In this document: in pieces, positions 1 through 9,117 of the stretch
How the letters are laid out: each line of letters opens with the position of its first letter
How positions within the stretch are numbered: the first letter of the stretch is position 1
Source: CAWCFV01 sp963794995
Lineage (GTDB): Bacteria > Actinomycetota > Actinomycetes > JACCUZ01
Assembly: GCA_963794995.1 (NCBI GenBank)
Contig: CAWCFV010000002.1
Coordinates: forward strand, 2,666,001 to 2,730,000
Length of the DNA stretch: 64,000 nucleotides
Direction of reading: 5' to 3'
Notes under the pieces: generated by a model
What the model was told of the DNA's origin: nothing
Databases searched by the model: none
What the model saw: the letters and a program-made list of their open reading frames with translations, nothing else
Program-made: the position numbers and the translations under genes

Positions 1-598
1 ATCGTCGCCTCGGCGGGCCCGTTGGGGGAGGATGCGGAGGTGTCCGGTTCGGGGGCAGACCAGACCTGGGCGCCCGGTGCCCCGGACAGCCTCCCGGTGA
101 GCCCCGCCGAGCGCAGGCTGCGTCTGCTCGTCGACGCCACCGCGCACCTGTCGGACTCCCTCGACCTGCGCCAGGTGGCCCGCGGCGTTGCCGGCACCGT
201 GGTCCCGGCACTCGCGGACGTCGTCCACGCCTCCACGGCACCGGGAGCATCTTCGTGCCGCTGCGCGCGCGGGGCCGGGTCCTCGGCGTGGTCGGCCTGC
301 ACCGCCCGGGCCGGCGCCGGGTCCCGCGACCGCGACATCGACGACGGCCTGGGCCGGCCGGCCGTCTCGTTCGCCGGCGGGCCGGCGGACCTCGACGCCC
401 TGTGCGACCGAGCTGCTGGCGAGCGAGCTGGTCACCGACGCCCTCCGGCACGCCAGCGGACCCGTGGCGCTGCCGGCGCTGCAGCTCCTCGCGTTGATGG
501 CCTCCCGCTGGGGGGCGCGGGCCACCCCGGGCGGCAAGGTCGTCTGGTGCGACCTCCCGCTCCCGCGGGGGCGCGGGCCCGTCGCGAACCGGCCGTAG
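1..598 (+). pseudogene. Decayed GAF / SpoIIE-type ATPase regulator (pseudogene, 5' end outside window)
   Basis: Pieces of one signalling protein are spread over three frames. Frame 1 (to about 235) has a GAF start, LRLLVDATAHLSDSLDL. Frame 3 (about 243-325) has a GAF end, IFVPLRARGRVLGVVGLH. Frame 2 (about 410-598) has ELLASELVTDALRHAS, the N-box of HATPase_c_2 domains, followed by GGKVVWCDLPL, which resembles the end of the same fold. The PP2C/SpoIIE phosphatase domain that usually lies between GAF and ATPase in this family is missing, and the ATPase part is itself shortened. The pieces keep the expected order on one strand, so I read this as a gene broken by deletions and frameshifts. The reading frame is open to the left edge, so its true start is not visible. 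A short unrelated protein is possible but less likely. Confidence 0.7.
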
Positions 599-640
599 AC
601 TGACTCGTCCCCTTCCCCGTACGGATCGAGCGTCCCTCGC

Positions 641-2512
<1,872 letters not shown>

Positions 2513-2531
2513 CCCGGCCCGCGGGGCCGCT

Positions 2532-2556
2532 CATCGGCGCCTGACCAGCGCCGATG
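2532..2556 (+). terminator. Hairpin after typA
   Basis: A perfect 9-bp stem (CATCGGCGC, 2532-2540, with GCGCCGATG, 2548-2556) and a 7-nt loop lie 20 nt past the typA stop. A smaller GGCCC/GGGCC stem (2516-2528) precedes it. There is no T-run, which is common for actinobacterial terminators. Termination is inferred. Confidence 0.5.
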
Positions 2557-2639
2557 TCCCGCGTATGACGGCTTGTCTCGGCGCGGTCACGATTGTGCAA
2601 CAGAGGCTTCCTGGTCTAGGGCATCGGTGCGACATGTCC

Positions 2640-2645
2640 TAGAGT
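2640..2645 (+). promoter_or_regulatory. Possible -10 box for the peptide-importer operon
   Basis: TAGAGT fits the TANNNT consensus and lies in the 256-bp gap before the first importer gene, giving a leader of about 115 nt. No convincing -35 box is visible at 16-18 bp, so this is a weak call. Nothing else with coding potential is seen in 2557-2768. Confidence 0.25.
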
Positions 2646-2768
2646 CCTGCTCCGACGGACACCGGTGCGGCCGAGTGGACGACCTGCGCGACCGCAGCGC
2701 CGACCGACGGGGTCGCTGGTCGGGTAGCGGTGGACCGAAGCCGATCGAGGAGAGGTAGCGCCCGCTCA

Positions 2769-3776
2769 ATGTCGCTCGCATCCGACCACTCGGTCGAGAC
2801 CCCGCAGGGTCCCTCGGTCGAGTCCACCGAGATCGCCGGCCGCTCGCTGAGCCAGATCGCGTGGGGTCGCCTGCGTCGCGACAAGGTCGCGATGACCAGC
2901 CTGGTGGTGCTGGTGATCGTGATCCTCCTCGCCGCGTTCGCCCCGCTGGTGACCAAGCTGGTCGGCGTCGACCCCTACAGCTTCCACAACTCGCCGAAGG
3001 AGGGGCTGATCTCCCAGCTCGGCGGCCTGCCCGAGGGGAAGTTCGGCGGCATCAGCCTCGACCACCCGCTCGGCGTCGAGCCGGGCACCGGGCGCGACTT
3101 CTTCGCCCGGCTGCTCTACGGCGCCCGCATCTCGCTGCTGATCGCGCTGTCCTCCACCGTGCTGACGATGGTGATCGGCGTGACGATCGGCATCATCGCC
3201 GGCTACTCCAAGGGCTGGCTCGACACCGCCCTGGGCCGGCTGATGGACCTCATCCTCGCCTTCCCGCTGCTGCTGATCCTGCTGGCGATGTCCCCGGTCC
3301 TCACCCAGCGCCTCGAGGCGACGTTCAACCTTCCCGGCAACGTGGCCCGGGTGTCCTACATCGTGCTCGTCCTCAGCCTGTTCGGCTGGCCCTACCTCGC
3401 CCGCATCGTGCGCGGCCAGGTCCTGAGCCTGCGCGAGCGTGAGTTCGTCGAGTCGGCGGTGTCCATGGGCGCCGGCACGCCGCGCATCCTGTTCAAGGAG
3501 ATCCTGCCCAACCTCTGGGCACCGATCCTGGTCTACGCCTCGATCATCATCCCGACCTACATCGCCGCCGAGGCGACGCTGAGCTTCCTCGGCGTCGGCC
3601 TGCTGCCGCCGACCCCGTCGTGGGGCGCGATGCTCTCCGACTCGGTGTCGTACTTCTACACGGTGCCGTCGTTCCTGTTCATCCCCGGCACGGCGCTGTT
3701 CATCGTGGTCCTGGCCTTCAACCTGCTCGGCGACGCGATCCGCGACGCGCTCGACCCACGGGCCGGACGCGCCTGA
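2769..3776 (+). CDS. Oligopeptide/dipeptide ABC transporter permease (OppC/DppC type)
   Basis: Inner-membrane permease of a peptide-type ABC importer (binding-protein-dependent transport family). The protein has 335 residues, a short cytoplasmic N-terminus, a first membrane segment near residues 42-61 and about five more. The EAA loop that docks the ATPase is the stretch FVESAVSMGAGTPRILFKEILPN. An N-terminal OppC-type segment (RLRRDKVAMTSLVVL) separates it from OppB. I chose ATG 2769 because GAGGAGAGG lies about 12 nt upstream; an in-frame GTG at 2730 is possible. It is the first gene of a C-A-B-D-F operon. The cargo cannot be told from sequence. Confidence 0.9.
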   Translation: MSLASDHSVETPQGPSVESTEIAGRSLSQIAWGRLRRDKVAMTSLVVLVIVILLAAFAPLVTKLVGVDPYSFHNSPKEGLISQLGGLPEGKFGGISLDHPLGVEPGTGRDFFARLLYGARISLLIALSSTVLTMVIGVTIGIIAGYSKGWLDTALGRLMDLILAFPLLLILLAMSPVLTQRLEATFNLPGNVARVSYIVLVLSLFGWPYLARIVRGQVLSLREREFVESAVSMGAGTPRILFKEILPNLWAPILVYASIIIPTYIAAEATLSFLGVGLLPPTPSWGAMLSDSVSYFYTVPSFLFIPGTALFIVVLAFNLLGDAIRDALDPRAGRA

Positions 3777-3789
3777 CACAACTCAAGAC

Positions 3790-3872
3790 TTCCCCGGCGG
3801 CACGCCGGGGAGAACGCGGCACCGACACGTGGAGGGTCGGTGGCGCCCACGGACCGGGACCTGATGTCCCGG
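3790..3872 (+). promoter_or_regulatory. Two intercistronic hairpins before the binding-protein gene
   Basis: CCCCGGCG/CGCCGGGG (3792-3799 and 3803-3810, 3-nt loop, extendable by one T-A pair) lies just past the permease stop. CCGGGAC/GTCCCGG (3854-3860 and 3866-3872, 5-nt loop) lies just before the strong AAGGAG ribosome site at 3883-3888. They may protect or separate the abundant binding-protein message, or hold a partial terminator. The role is inferred. Confidence 0.45.
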
Positions 3873-3892
3873 ACCAGACCAGAAGGAGACAC

Positions 3893-5662
3893 ATGGGCAA
3901 GGCCAGCATCGGCCTGCGCGCCGTGGTCCTCGCGACTGCGGCGGCGATGGCACTCACCGCCTGTGGCGGCGGCGACGGCGGCGACGGCAACACTGGAAGC
4001 AACGGCAGCGATGGCGCCAGCGGCGAGCCCGTCAAGGGCGGCACGCTGACCTTCCTGACGCTCGCGGACCAGATCCAGCACCTCGACCCGCAGCGCAACT
4101 ACACCGGTGAGGACCTCGCCTTCACCAGCGCGTACCTGAACCGGACGCTGAACGCCTACAAGCTCAGCACCGACGGCGAGACCGCCAACTCGATCACGCC
4201 GGACCTGGCCACCGACACGGGCACGGCGAACGAGGACGCGACCTCCTGGTCGTGGACCCTCAAGGACGGCCTCAAGTGGGAGGACGGCTCGGACCTGACC
4301 TGCGAGGACATCAAGTACGGCGTGTCCCGCACGTTCGCGACCGACATCATCACCGACGGTCCGTCGTACGCCATCACCATGCTCGACATCCCGTCGGACA
4401 AGGACGGCAACTCGGTCTACAAGGGCCCGTACGTCACCAAGGGCAACGACACCGCGGCCTTCGACAAGGCCGTCGTGTGCGAGGGCAACAAGATCACGTT
4501 CAACCTGAACAAGCCCGTCGGTGACTTCAACTACACCGTCACGCTGAGCTCGTTCGCGCCCGTGCCCAAGGCCGCGGACACCGGCGAGAAGTACGACGAC
4601 AAGCCCGTCTCCTCCGGTCCGTACAAGATCCAGGAGTACTCGAAGGGCTCGCAGCTCGTCCTCGTGCGCAACGAGAACTGGAACCCGGACACCGACGAGT
4701 ACCGTCCGGCCTACCCGGACAAGATCGTCTACAAGTTCGGGCTCGAGGCGTCGGTCATCGACCAGCGCATCATCCAGGACTCGGGCGAGGACCAGCAGGC
4801 GATCAGCACCGACCCGATCGAGCCGGCGACGCTGGCCACGGTCTTCGGCTCGGACCGCTTCGCCGACCGTCGCGTCAACGAGCTCGACCCGTACGTCCGC
4901 TACTACGCGGTCAACGTGGCGACGGTGCCGAACCTGGAGCACCGCAAGGCCATCGCGGCCGCTCTCGACCGCGAGCAGCTGCGCACCATCGCCGGTGGCG
5001 AGTACGCGGGTGACCTGGCCGACGGCGTCATCAAGCCCAACCTCCCGCAGGACTACGCGGAGTCGGGCATGTGGGACAGCCTCCTCGGCGAGGCGATCCC
5101 GGACAACGGCAACCCGGAGTTCGCGAAGAAGCTCATCGCAGACTCGGGCGAGCCGCTGAAGCAGATCCAGTTCGACTACCCGCAGACGCCGACCAACGAC
5201 AAGGCCGCGGCCGCCGTCGTCTCGTCGCTCGGCAAGGCCGGCATCAAGGTCAAGCCGAACCCGATCGAGGCGGGCCAGTTCTACGGCATCGTCTTCGACC
5301 CGGACAAGGCCGGCGACCTGATCGCTGCCGGCTGGGGCCCGGACTGGCCGAACGCGTCCACCGTCGTGCCGGAGCTCTTCACCCCCACGGGTGGCTTCGA
5401 CCTCTCGCAGGTGGACGACAAGGCGTTCAACGAGAAGGTCGACGCCGCCAAGGCGCTGACCGACCGGGCCGCCCAGGGCGAGCAGTGGAAGGCCCTGAAC
5501 AAGGAGGCCATGGCGCAGGTGTGGGTCGTCCCGACCCGCTTCGGCCGTGAGCAGCGGATGTCCGGCTCCAAGGTGAAGGCTGCCTCGGGCGAGGACGGCC
5601 AGGTCTACATCTGGTCGCCCTACGGCTCCTGGTCCTACGCGGACCTGTACGTCGAGAAGTAA
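3893..5662 (+). CDS. Peptide-binding lipoprotein of ABC importer (OppA/DppA, SBP family 5)
   Basis: Extracytoplasmic solute-binding protein that captures peptides or related solutes for the importer. The 589-residue precursor has a lipoprotein signal: basic start, hydrophobic core and lipobox LTAC with Cys24 as the lipidation site, then a Gly/Asp/Ser-rich tether. The mature part carries SBP_bac_5 features such as VKGGTLTFLTL, WEDGSDLTCEDIKYGVSRTF and SSGPYKIQEYSKGSQLVLVR. The start is fixed by AAGGAG five bases upstream of ATG 3893. Hairpins lie on both sides of the gene, and a 14-bp stem follows its stop. This would allow more binding protein than membrane components, as is usual in such operons. 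Cargo unknown. Confidence 0.93.
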   Translation: MGKASIGLRAVVLATAAAMALTACGGGDGGDGNTGSNGSDGASGEPVKGGTLTFLTLADQIQHLDPQRNYTGEDLAFTSAYLNRTLNAYKLSTDGETANSITPDLATDTGTANEDATSWSWTLKDGLKWEDGSDLTCEDIKYGVSRTFATDIITDGPSYAITMLDIPSDKDGNSVYKGPYVTKGNDTAAFDKAVVCEGNKITFNLNKPVGDFNYTVTLSSFAPVPKAADTGEKYDDKPVSSGPYKIQEYSKGSQLVLVRNENWNPDTDEYRPAYPDKIVYKFGLEASVIDQRIIQDSGEDQQAISTDPIEPATLATVFGSDRFADRRVNELDPYVRYYAVNVATVPNLEHRKAIAAALDREQLRTIAGGEYAGDLADGVIKPNLPQDYAESGMWDSLLGEAIPDNGNPEFAKKLIADSGEPLKQIQFDYPQTPTNDKAAAAVVSSLGKAGIKVKPNPIEAGQFYGIVFDPDKAGDLIAAGWGPDWPNASTVVPELFTPTGGFDLSQVDDKAFNEKVDAAKALTDRAAQGEQWKALNKEAMAQVWVVPTRFGREQRMSGSKVKAASGEDGQVYIWSPYGSWSYADLYVEK

Positions 5663-5692
5663 GCCGCGACGTACCTGAAGGAATGACCGACC

Positions 5693-5820
5693 GAGCCGGG
5701 GGGCGGGTTCTCCGCCCCCCGGCTCCGTCGAGCCGGGAGACTTCTCCCGGTGCCGGGACACCACGGCGCCTTCGGGCGTCGTAGTCTCCTTATCGCTCCG
5801 CCGGCCGCGGCTCGCGGCCG
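5693..5820 (+). terminator. Cluster of four hairpins after the binding-protein gene
   Basis: Four stems are packed into 128 bases. The first is a perfect 14-bp stem at 5693-5706/5712-5725 with a 5-nt loop. The second has 7 bp at 5733-5739/5744-5750. The third has 8 bp with one G-U pair and a TTCG tetraloop at 5763-5770/5775-5782. The fourth has 8 bp at 5802-5809/5813-5820. The next permease has its own GGAGG site right after. A partial terminator and/or 3'-end protector of the binding-protein message is the likely role. The stems are seen; the role is inferred. Confidence 0.6.
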
Positions 5821-5844
5821 ACCAGACGCCTTGGAGGTCAGACG

Positions 5845-6834
5845 GTGGGTGCCTACATCATCCGTCGGATGGTCGCGATGACGCTGATGATCATCGCTCT
5901 CAGCATGATCGTGTTCCTGATCTTCAACGCGCTGCCGGCCGACCCGGCCCGGCTGACCTGCGGCAAGTCCTGCAGCCCGCAGATCATCGAGGCGAACCGG
6001 GCCCGGCTCGGCCTCGACAAGCCCCTGGTCAACCAGTACGGCGATTTCGTCAAGGGCATCTTCGTCGGCCGCACCTACGGCTCGGGCACCGCCACCTTCG
6101 AGTGCCACGTGCCCTGCCTGGGCTACTCGTTCCGCCGCGGCGAGCAGGTGACCGACCTGCTGTGGGAGCGCTTCCCGGTGACCGCACAGCTCGCGGTCGG
6201 CGGCTTCGTCCTGTGGATCCTGGCGGGGGTGAGCTCCGGCATCATCGCCGCCCTGCGGCGGGGCAGGTGGCAGGACCGCGCCATCATGGGGTTCTCGCTG
6301 ATCGGCTACTCGTTCCCGTCGTTCTTCATCGGGCTGCTGCTGGTCTACTTCATCCAGATCAGATGGGGACTCATCGGCTTCGACGGGTACATACCCTTCG
6401 TCGAGAACCCGGTCGGCTGGTTCCGCGGCTTCATCCTCCCGTGGATCTCCCTGGCCCTGATCTCGGCCGCGTTCTACGCCCGGCTCACCCGCAACCAGAT
6501 GCTCGAGACCATGGGCGAGGACTACATCCGCACCGCCCGGGCCAAGGGCCTGCGCGAGCGGGTCGTCATCGGCCGGCACGGGCTGCGCGCCGGCCTCACC
6601 CCCATCGTCACGGCCGCCGGCCTCGACCTCGCGACCCTCCTCGGCGGCGCGGTCATCACCGAGCGCATCTTCAACCTCAACGGCATCGGGGCGCTCGCGA
6701 TCGGCTCGGTCATCGACGCCGACCTGCCGGTCATCACCGGCACGGTGCTGCTGGCGGCGACCTTCGTGATCGCGGCGAACCTGATCGTCGACATCCTGTA
6801 CGCCGTCATCGACCCCCGGGTGAGGCTCACGTGA
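5845..6834 (+). CDS. Oligopeptide/dipeptide ABC transporter permease (OppB/DppB type)
   Basis: Second membrane subunit of the peptide importer, pairing with the permease at 2769-3776. The 329-residue protein opens with the OppB signature YIIRRMVAMTLMIIALSMIVF and has about six membrane segments. The ATPase-docking loop reads EDYIRTARAKGLRERVVIGRHG. A periplasmic segment with CGKSCSPQ and ECHVPC (residues about 39-44 and 85-90) holds four cysteines that could form disulfides, which is not general in the family. GTG 5845 follows TTGGAGGTC at a proper distance. The preceding hairpin cluster separates it from the binding-protein gene, but no new promoter is obvious. Confidence 0.93.
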   Translation: MGAYIIRRMVAMTLMIIALSMIVFLIFNALPADPARLTCGKSCSPQIIEANRARLGLDKPLVNQYGDFVKGIFVGRTYGSGTATFECHVPCLGYSFRRGEQVTDLLWERFPVTAQLAVGGFVLWILAGVSSGIIAALRRGRWQDRAIMGFSLIGYSFPSFFIGLLLVYFIQIRWGLIGFDGYIPFVENPVGWFRGFILPWISLALISAAFYARLTRNQMLETMGEDYIRTARAKGLRERVVIGRHGLRAGLTPIVTAAGLDLATLLGGAVITERIFNLNGIGALAIGSVIDADLPVITGTVLLAATFVIAANLIVDILYAVIDPRVRLT

Positions 6835-6883
6835 TTTCCCCGCCAGATCACTCGCTGCGCTCGCGACCAGGCGGAGGCCCCGC

Positions 6884-8044
6884 ATGAGCGGGGCGTTCCT
6901 CGACGTCCGGGACCTCCGGGTCCAGTTCCCGACCGAGGACGGTCTGGTCAACGCCGTCGACGGTGTCGACTTCTCGGTGCAGCGGGGCAAGACGCTCGCG
7001 ATCGTGGGCGAGTCCGGCTCGGGCAAGTCGGTCACCAGCCAGGCGATCATGGGCCTGATCAACCGCAAGACCGCCAAGATGACCGGCGAGGTCTACCTCG
7101 ACGGCGAGGAGCTGGTCGGCGCGCGGCCCGAGCAGGTCCGGTCGCTGCGCGGCAAGCGGATGGCGATGATCTTCCAGGACCCGCTGTCGTCGCTGCACCC
7201 GTTCTACACGATCGGCAAGCAGCTCGCGGAGGCCGTGCGCGTGCACCAGAAGGTCTCCAAGGAGGAGGCCCTGGGCCAGGCCCGGGACATGCTCGGCAGG
7301 GTCGGCATCCCCTCGCCGGAGCGGCGCATCAAGGACTACCCGCACAACCTCTCCGGAGGCATGCGCCAGCGGGTCATGATCGCGATGGCACTGCTCAACA
7401 GCCCCGAGCTGCTGATCGCCGACGAGCCGACCACGGCGCTGGACGTCACCGTGCAGGCCCAGATCATCGAGCTGCTCAACGACCTGCAGTCCGAGTTCGG
7501 CACGGCGATCGTCCTGATCACCCACGACCTCGGTGTCGTCGCGGACATGGCCGACGACGTGGTCGTCATGTACGGCGGCCGGGTCGTGGAGCGCGGCGCG
7601 GTCGAGGACATCTACTACCGGCCGCAGATGCCCTACACCTGGGGCCTGCTCGGCTCGGTCCCCCGGATGGACACCGACCGGGGCACCCGCCTCGAGCCGA
7701 TCCCCGGCCAGCCGCCGTCCCTGATCCGGCTGCCGAAGGGCTGCGTCTTCCGGCCCCGCTGCCCGTACCACGAGCTCGTGCCGGGCAACCGGTGCGACAC
7801 CGACCGCCCCGACCTCGAGGCGGTCACCCCGGAGCACGCGGTGCGCTGTCACCTCGAGCCCGCGCAGCGGCGCGAGATCGCCGCCGAGCGGCTCGAGATC
7901 CGCGGCGGAGACGTCGTCGGTGGCGGCGCGGCCGGCGACGGGCTGGGGGCCCGGCACAACGCGACGGCCGCAGCGGCGGCCCAGGCCACGCTGCCCGCCG
8001 ACCGGCCGGCCTCGACCCCGCCGAAGCAGGAGGACCCGCAGTGA
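6884..8044 (+). CDS. Peptide ABC transporter ATP-binding protein (OppD/DppD type)
   Basis: First of two ATPase subunits that power the importer. It has 386 residues, with Walker A GESGSGKS at 42-49, Q-loop FQDP near 97-100, signature LSGGMRQR at 156-163 and Walker B LLIADEPT at 177-184. The oligopeptide-type C-terminal extension is marked by LPKGCVFRPRCPY, whose cysteines in related transporters hold an iron-sulfur cluster. A further tail of about 60 residues, rich in Ala and Gly, is longer than usual. The ATG at 6884 has GGAGG eight bases upstream. Its stop overlaps the next start by 4 bases (GTGA), so translation of the two ATPases is probably coupled. Confidence 0.93.
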   Translation: MSGAFLDVRDLRVQFPTEDGLVNAVDGVDFSVQRGKTLAIVGESGSGKSVTSQAIMGLINRKTAKMTGEVYLDGEELVGARPEQVRSLRGKRMAMIFQDPLSSLHPFYTIGKQLAEAVRVHQKVSKEEALGQARDMLGRVGIPSPERRIKDYPHNLSGGMRQRVMIAMALLNSPELLIADEPTTALDVTVQAQIIELLNDLQSEFGTAIVLITHDLGVVADMADDVVVMYGGRVVERGAVEDIYYRPQMPYTWGLLGSVPRMDTDRGTRLEPIPGQPPSLIRLPKGCVFRPRCPYHELVPGNRCDTDRPDLEAVTPEHAVRCHLEPAQRREIAAERLEIRGGDVVGGGAAGDGLGARHNATAAAAAQATLPADRPASTPPKQEDPQ

Positions 8045-9075
8045 CCGTCGTCGACGAGACCGGCGCCAGCGAGGTCCTGCGCCGCGACGACGCGCTCCTG
8101 CGCGTCGACCAGGTCCAGAAGTACTTCCCGATCACCGGCGGCGGCGTGCTCAAACGCAAGGTCGGCGACGTCAAGGCGGTCGAGAGCATCAGCTTCGACA
8201 TCGTCCCGGGCGAGACGCTGGGCATCGTCGGGGAGTCCGGCTGCGGCAAGTCGACCGCCGGGCGCACGATCATGAAGCTGCTCGACCCCACCGGCGGCAG
8301 GATCGAGTTCGAGGGTCGCGACATCACCCACCTGTCGCGCAAGGAGATGGTCCCGCTGCGTCGCGAGATGCAGATGATCTTCCAGGACCCGTACTCCTCG
8401 CTGAACCCCCGGCACACGGTCGGGTCGATCATCTCCGCCCCCTTCAAGGTGCAGGGCGTCAACCCGGCCCGCGGCGTGCAGGCCGAGGTGCAGGACCTGA
8501 TGGCCCGCGTGGGGCTCAACCCCGAGCACTACAACCGGTACCCGAACGAGTTCTCGGGCGGGCAGCGCCAGCGCATCGGCATCGCGCGGGCGATCGCCCT
8601 GCGACCGAAGCTCATCGTCTGCGACGAGCCGGTCTCGGCCCTCGACGTGTCGATCCAGGCGCAGGTCGTCAACCTGCTCGAGGACCTGCAGGACGAGTTC
8701 CGCCTGGCCTACGTGTTCATCGCCCACGACCTGTCGGTCGTGCGGCACATCTCCGACCGGATCGCGGTCATGTACCTCGGCCGCATCATGGAGATCGCCG
8801 ACGCGCAGCAGATCTACGACAACCCGCTGCACCCGTACACCCACGCGCTCACCTCGGCCGTGCCGCTGCCCGACCCGAACGCGGAGCGCAGCCGCGAGCG
8901 GATCCTGCTCAAGGGCGACCTGCCCAGCCCGATCGACCCTCCCTCGGGCTGTGTCTTCCGCACCCGCTGCCCCAAGGCCCAGGACCGCTGCGCCGAGGAG
9001 ATCCCGCTGCTGCGCGAGCTGGCGCCCGGGCACTTCGGCGCCTGCCACTTCCCGGAGGAGAAGGCGAAGCTCTGA
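8041..9075 (+). CDS. Peptide ABC transporter ATP-binding protein (OppF/DppF type)
   Basis: Second ATPase subunit, expected to form a heterodimer with the preceding protein. It has 344 residues, with Walker A GESGCGKS at 64-71, signature FSGGQRQRIGIARAI, and Walker B VCDEPVSALDVS. The C-terminal oligopeptide extension reads PSGCVFRTRCPKAQDRC. The segment YFPITGGGVLKRKVGDVKAV near residue 28 is the OppF-type insertion before the ATP-binding core. GTG 8041 overlaps the upstream stop by 4 bases. The gene closes the operon; 42 bases later a convergent gene ends. Confidence 0.93.
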   Translation: MTVVDETGASEVLRRDDALLRVDQVQKYFPITGGGVLKRKVGDVKAVESISFDIVPGETLGIVGESGCGKSTAGRTIMKLLDPTGGRIEFEGRDITHLSRKEMVPLRREMQMIFQDPYSSLNPRHTVGSIISAPFKVQGVNPARGVQAEVQDLMARVGLNPEHYNRYPNEFSGGQRQRIGIARAIALRPKLIVCDEPVSALDVSIQAQVVNLLEDLQDEFRLAYVFIAHDLSVVRHISDRIAVMYLGRIMEIADAQQIYDNPLHPYTHALTSAVPLPDPNAERSRERILLKGDLPSPIDPPSGCVFRTRCPKAQDRCAEEIPLLRELAPGHFGACHFPEEKAKL

Positions 9076-9117
9076 CCGGGCCGGGCGCCACCGCCCCGCG
9101 CGGTTGCGCCGGGCGAA

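Noticed and set aside
2573..2758. Short open frame between typA and the importer
   Set aside because: No ribosome site, biased random composition, and it covers the likely promoter and leader region.
3656..5764. Long minus-strand open frame opposite the binding-protein gene
   Set aside because: Arg/Val/Leu-rich shadow translation with no family feature; the plus strand has a clear lipoprotein with a ribosome site.
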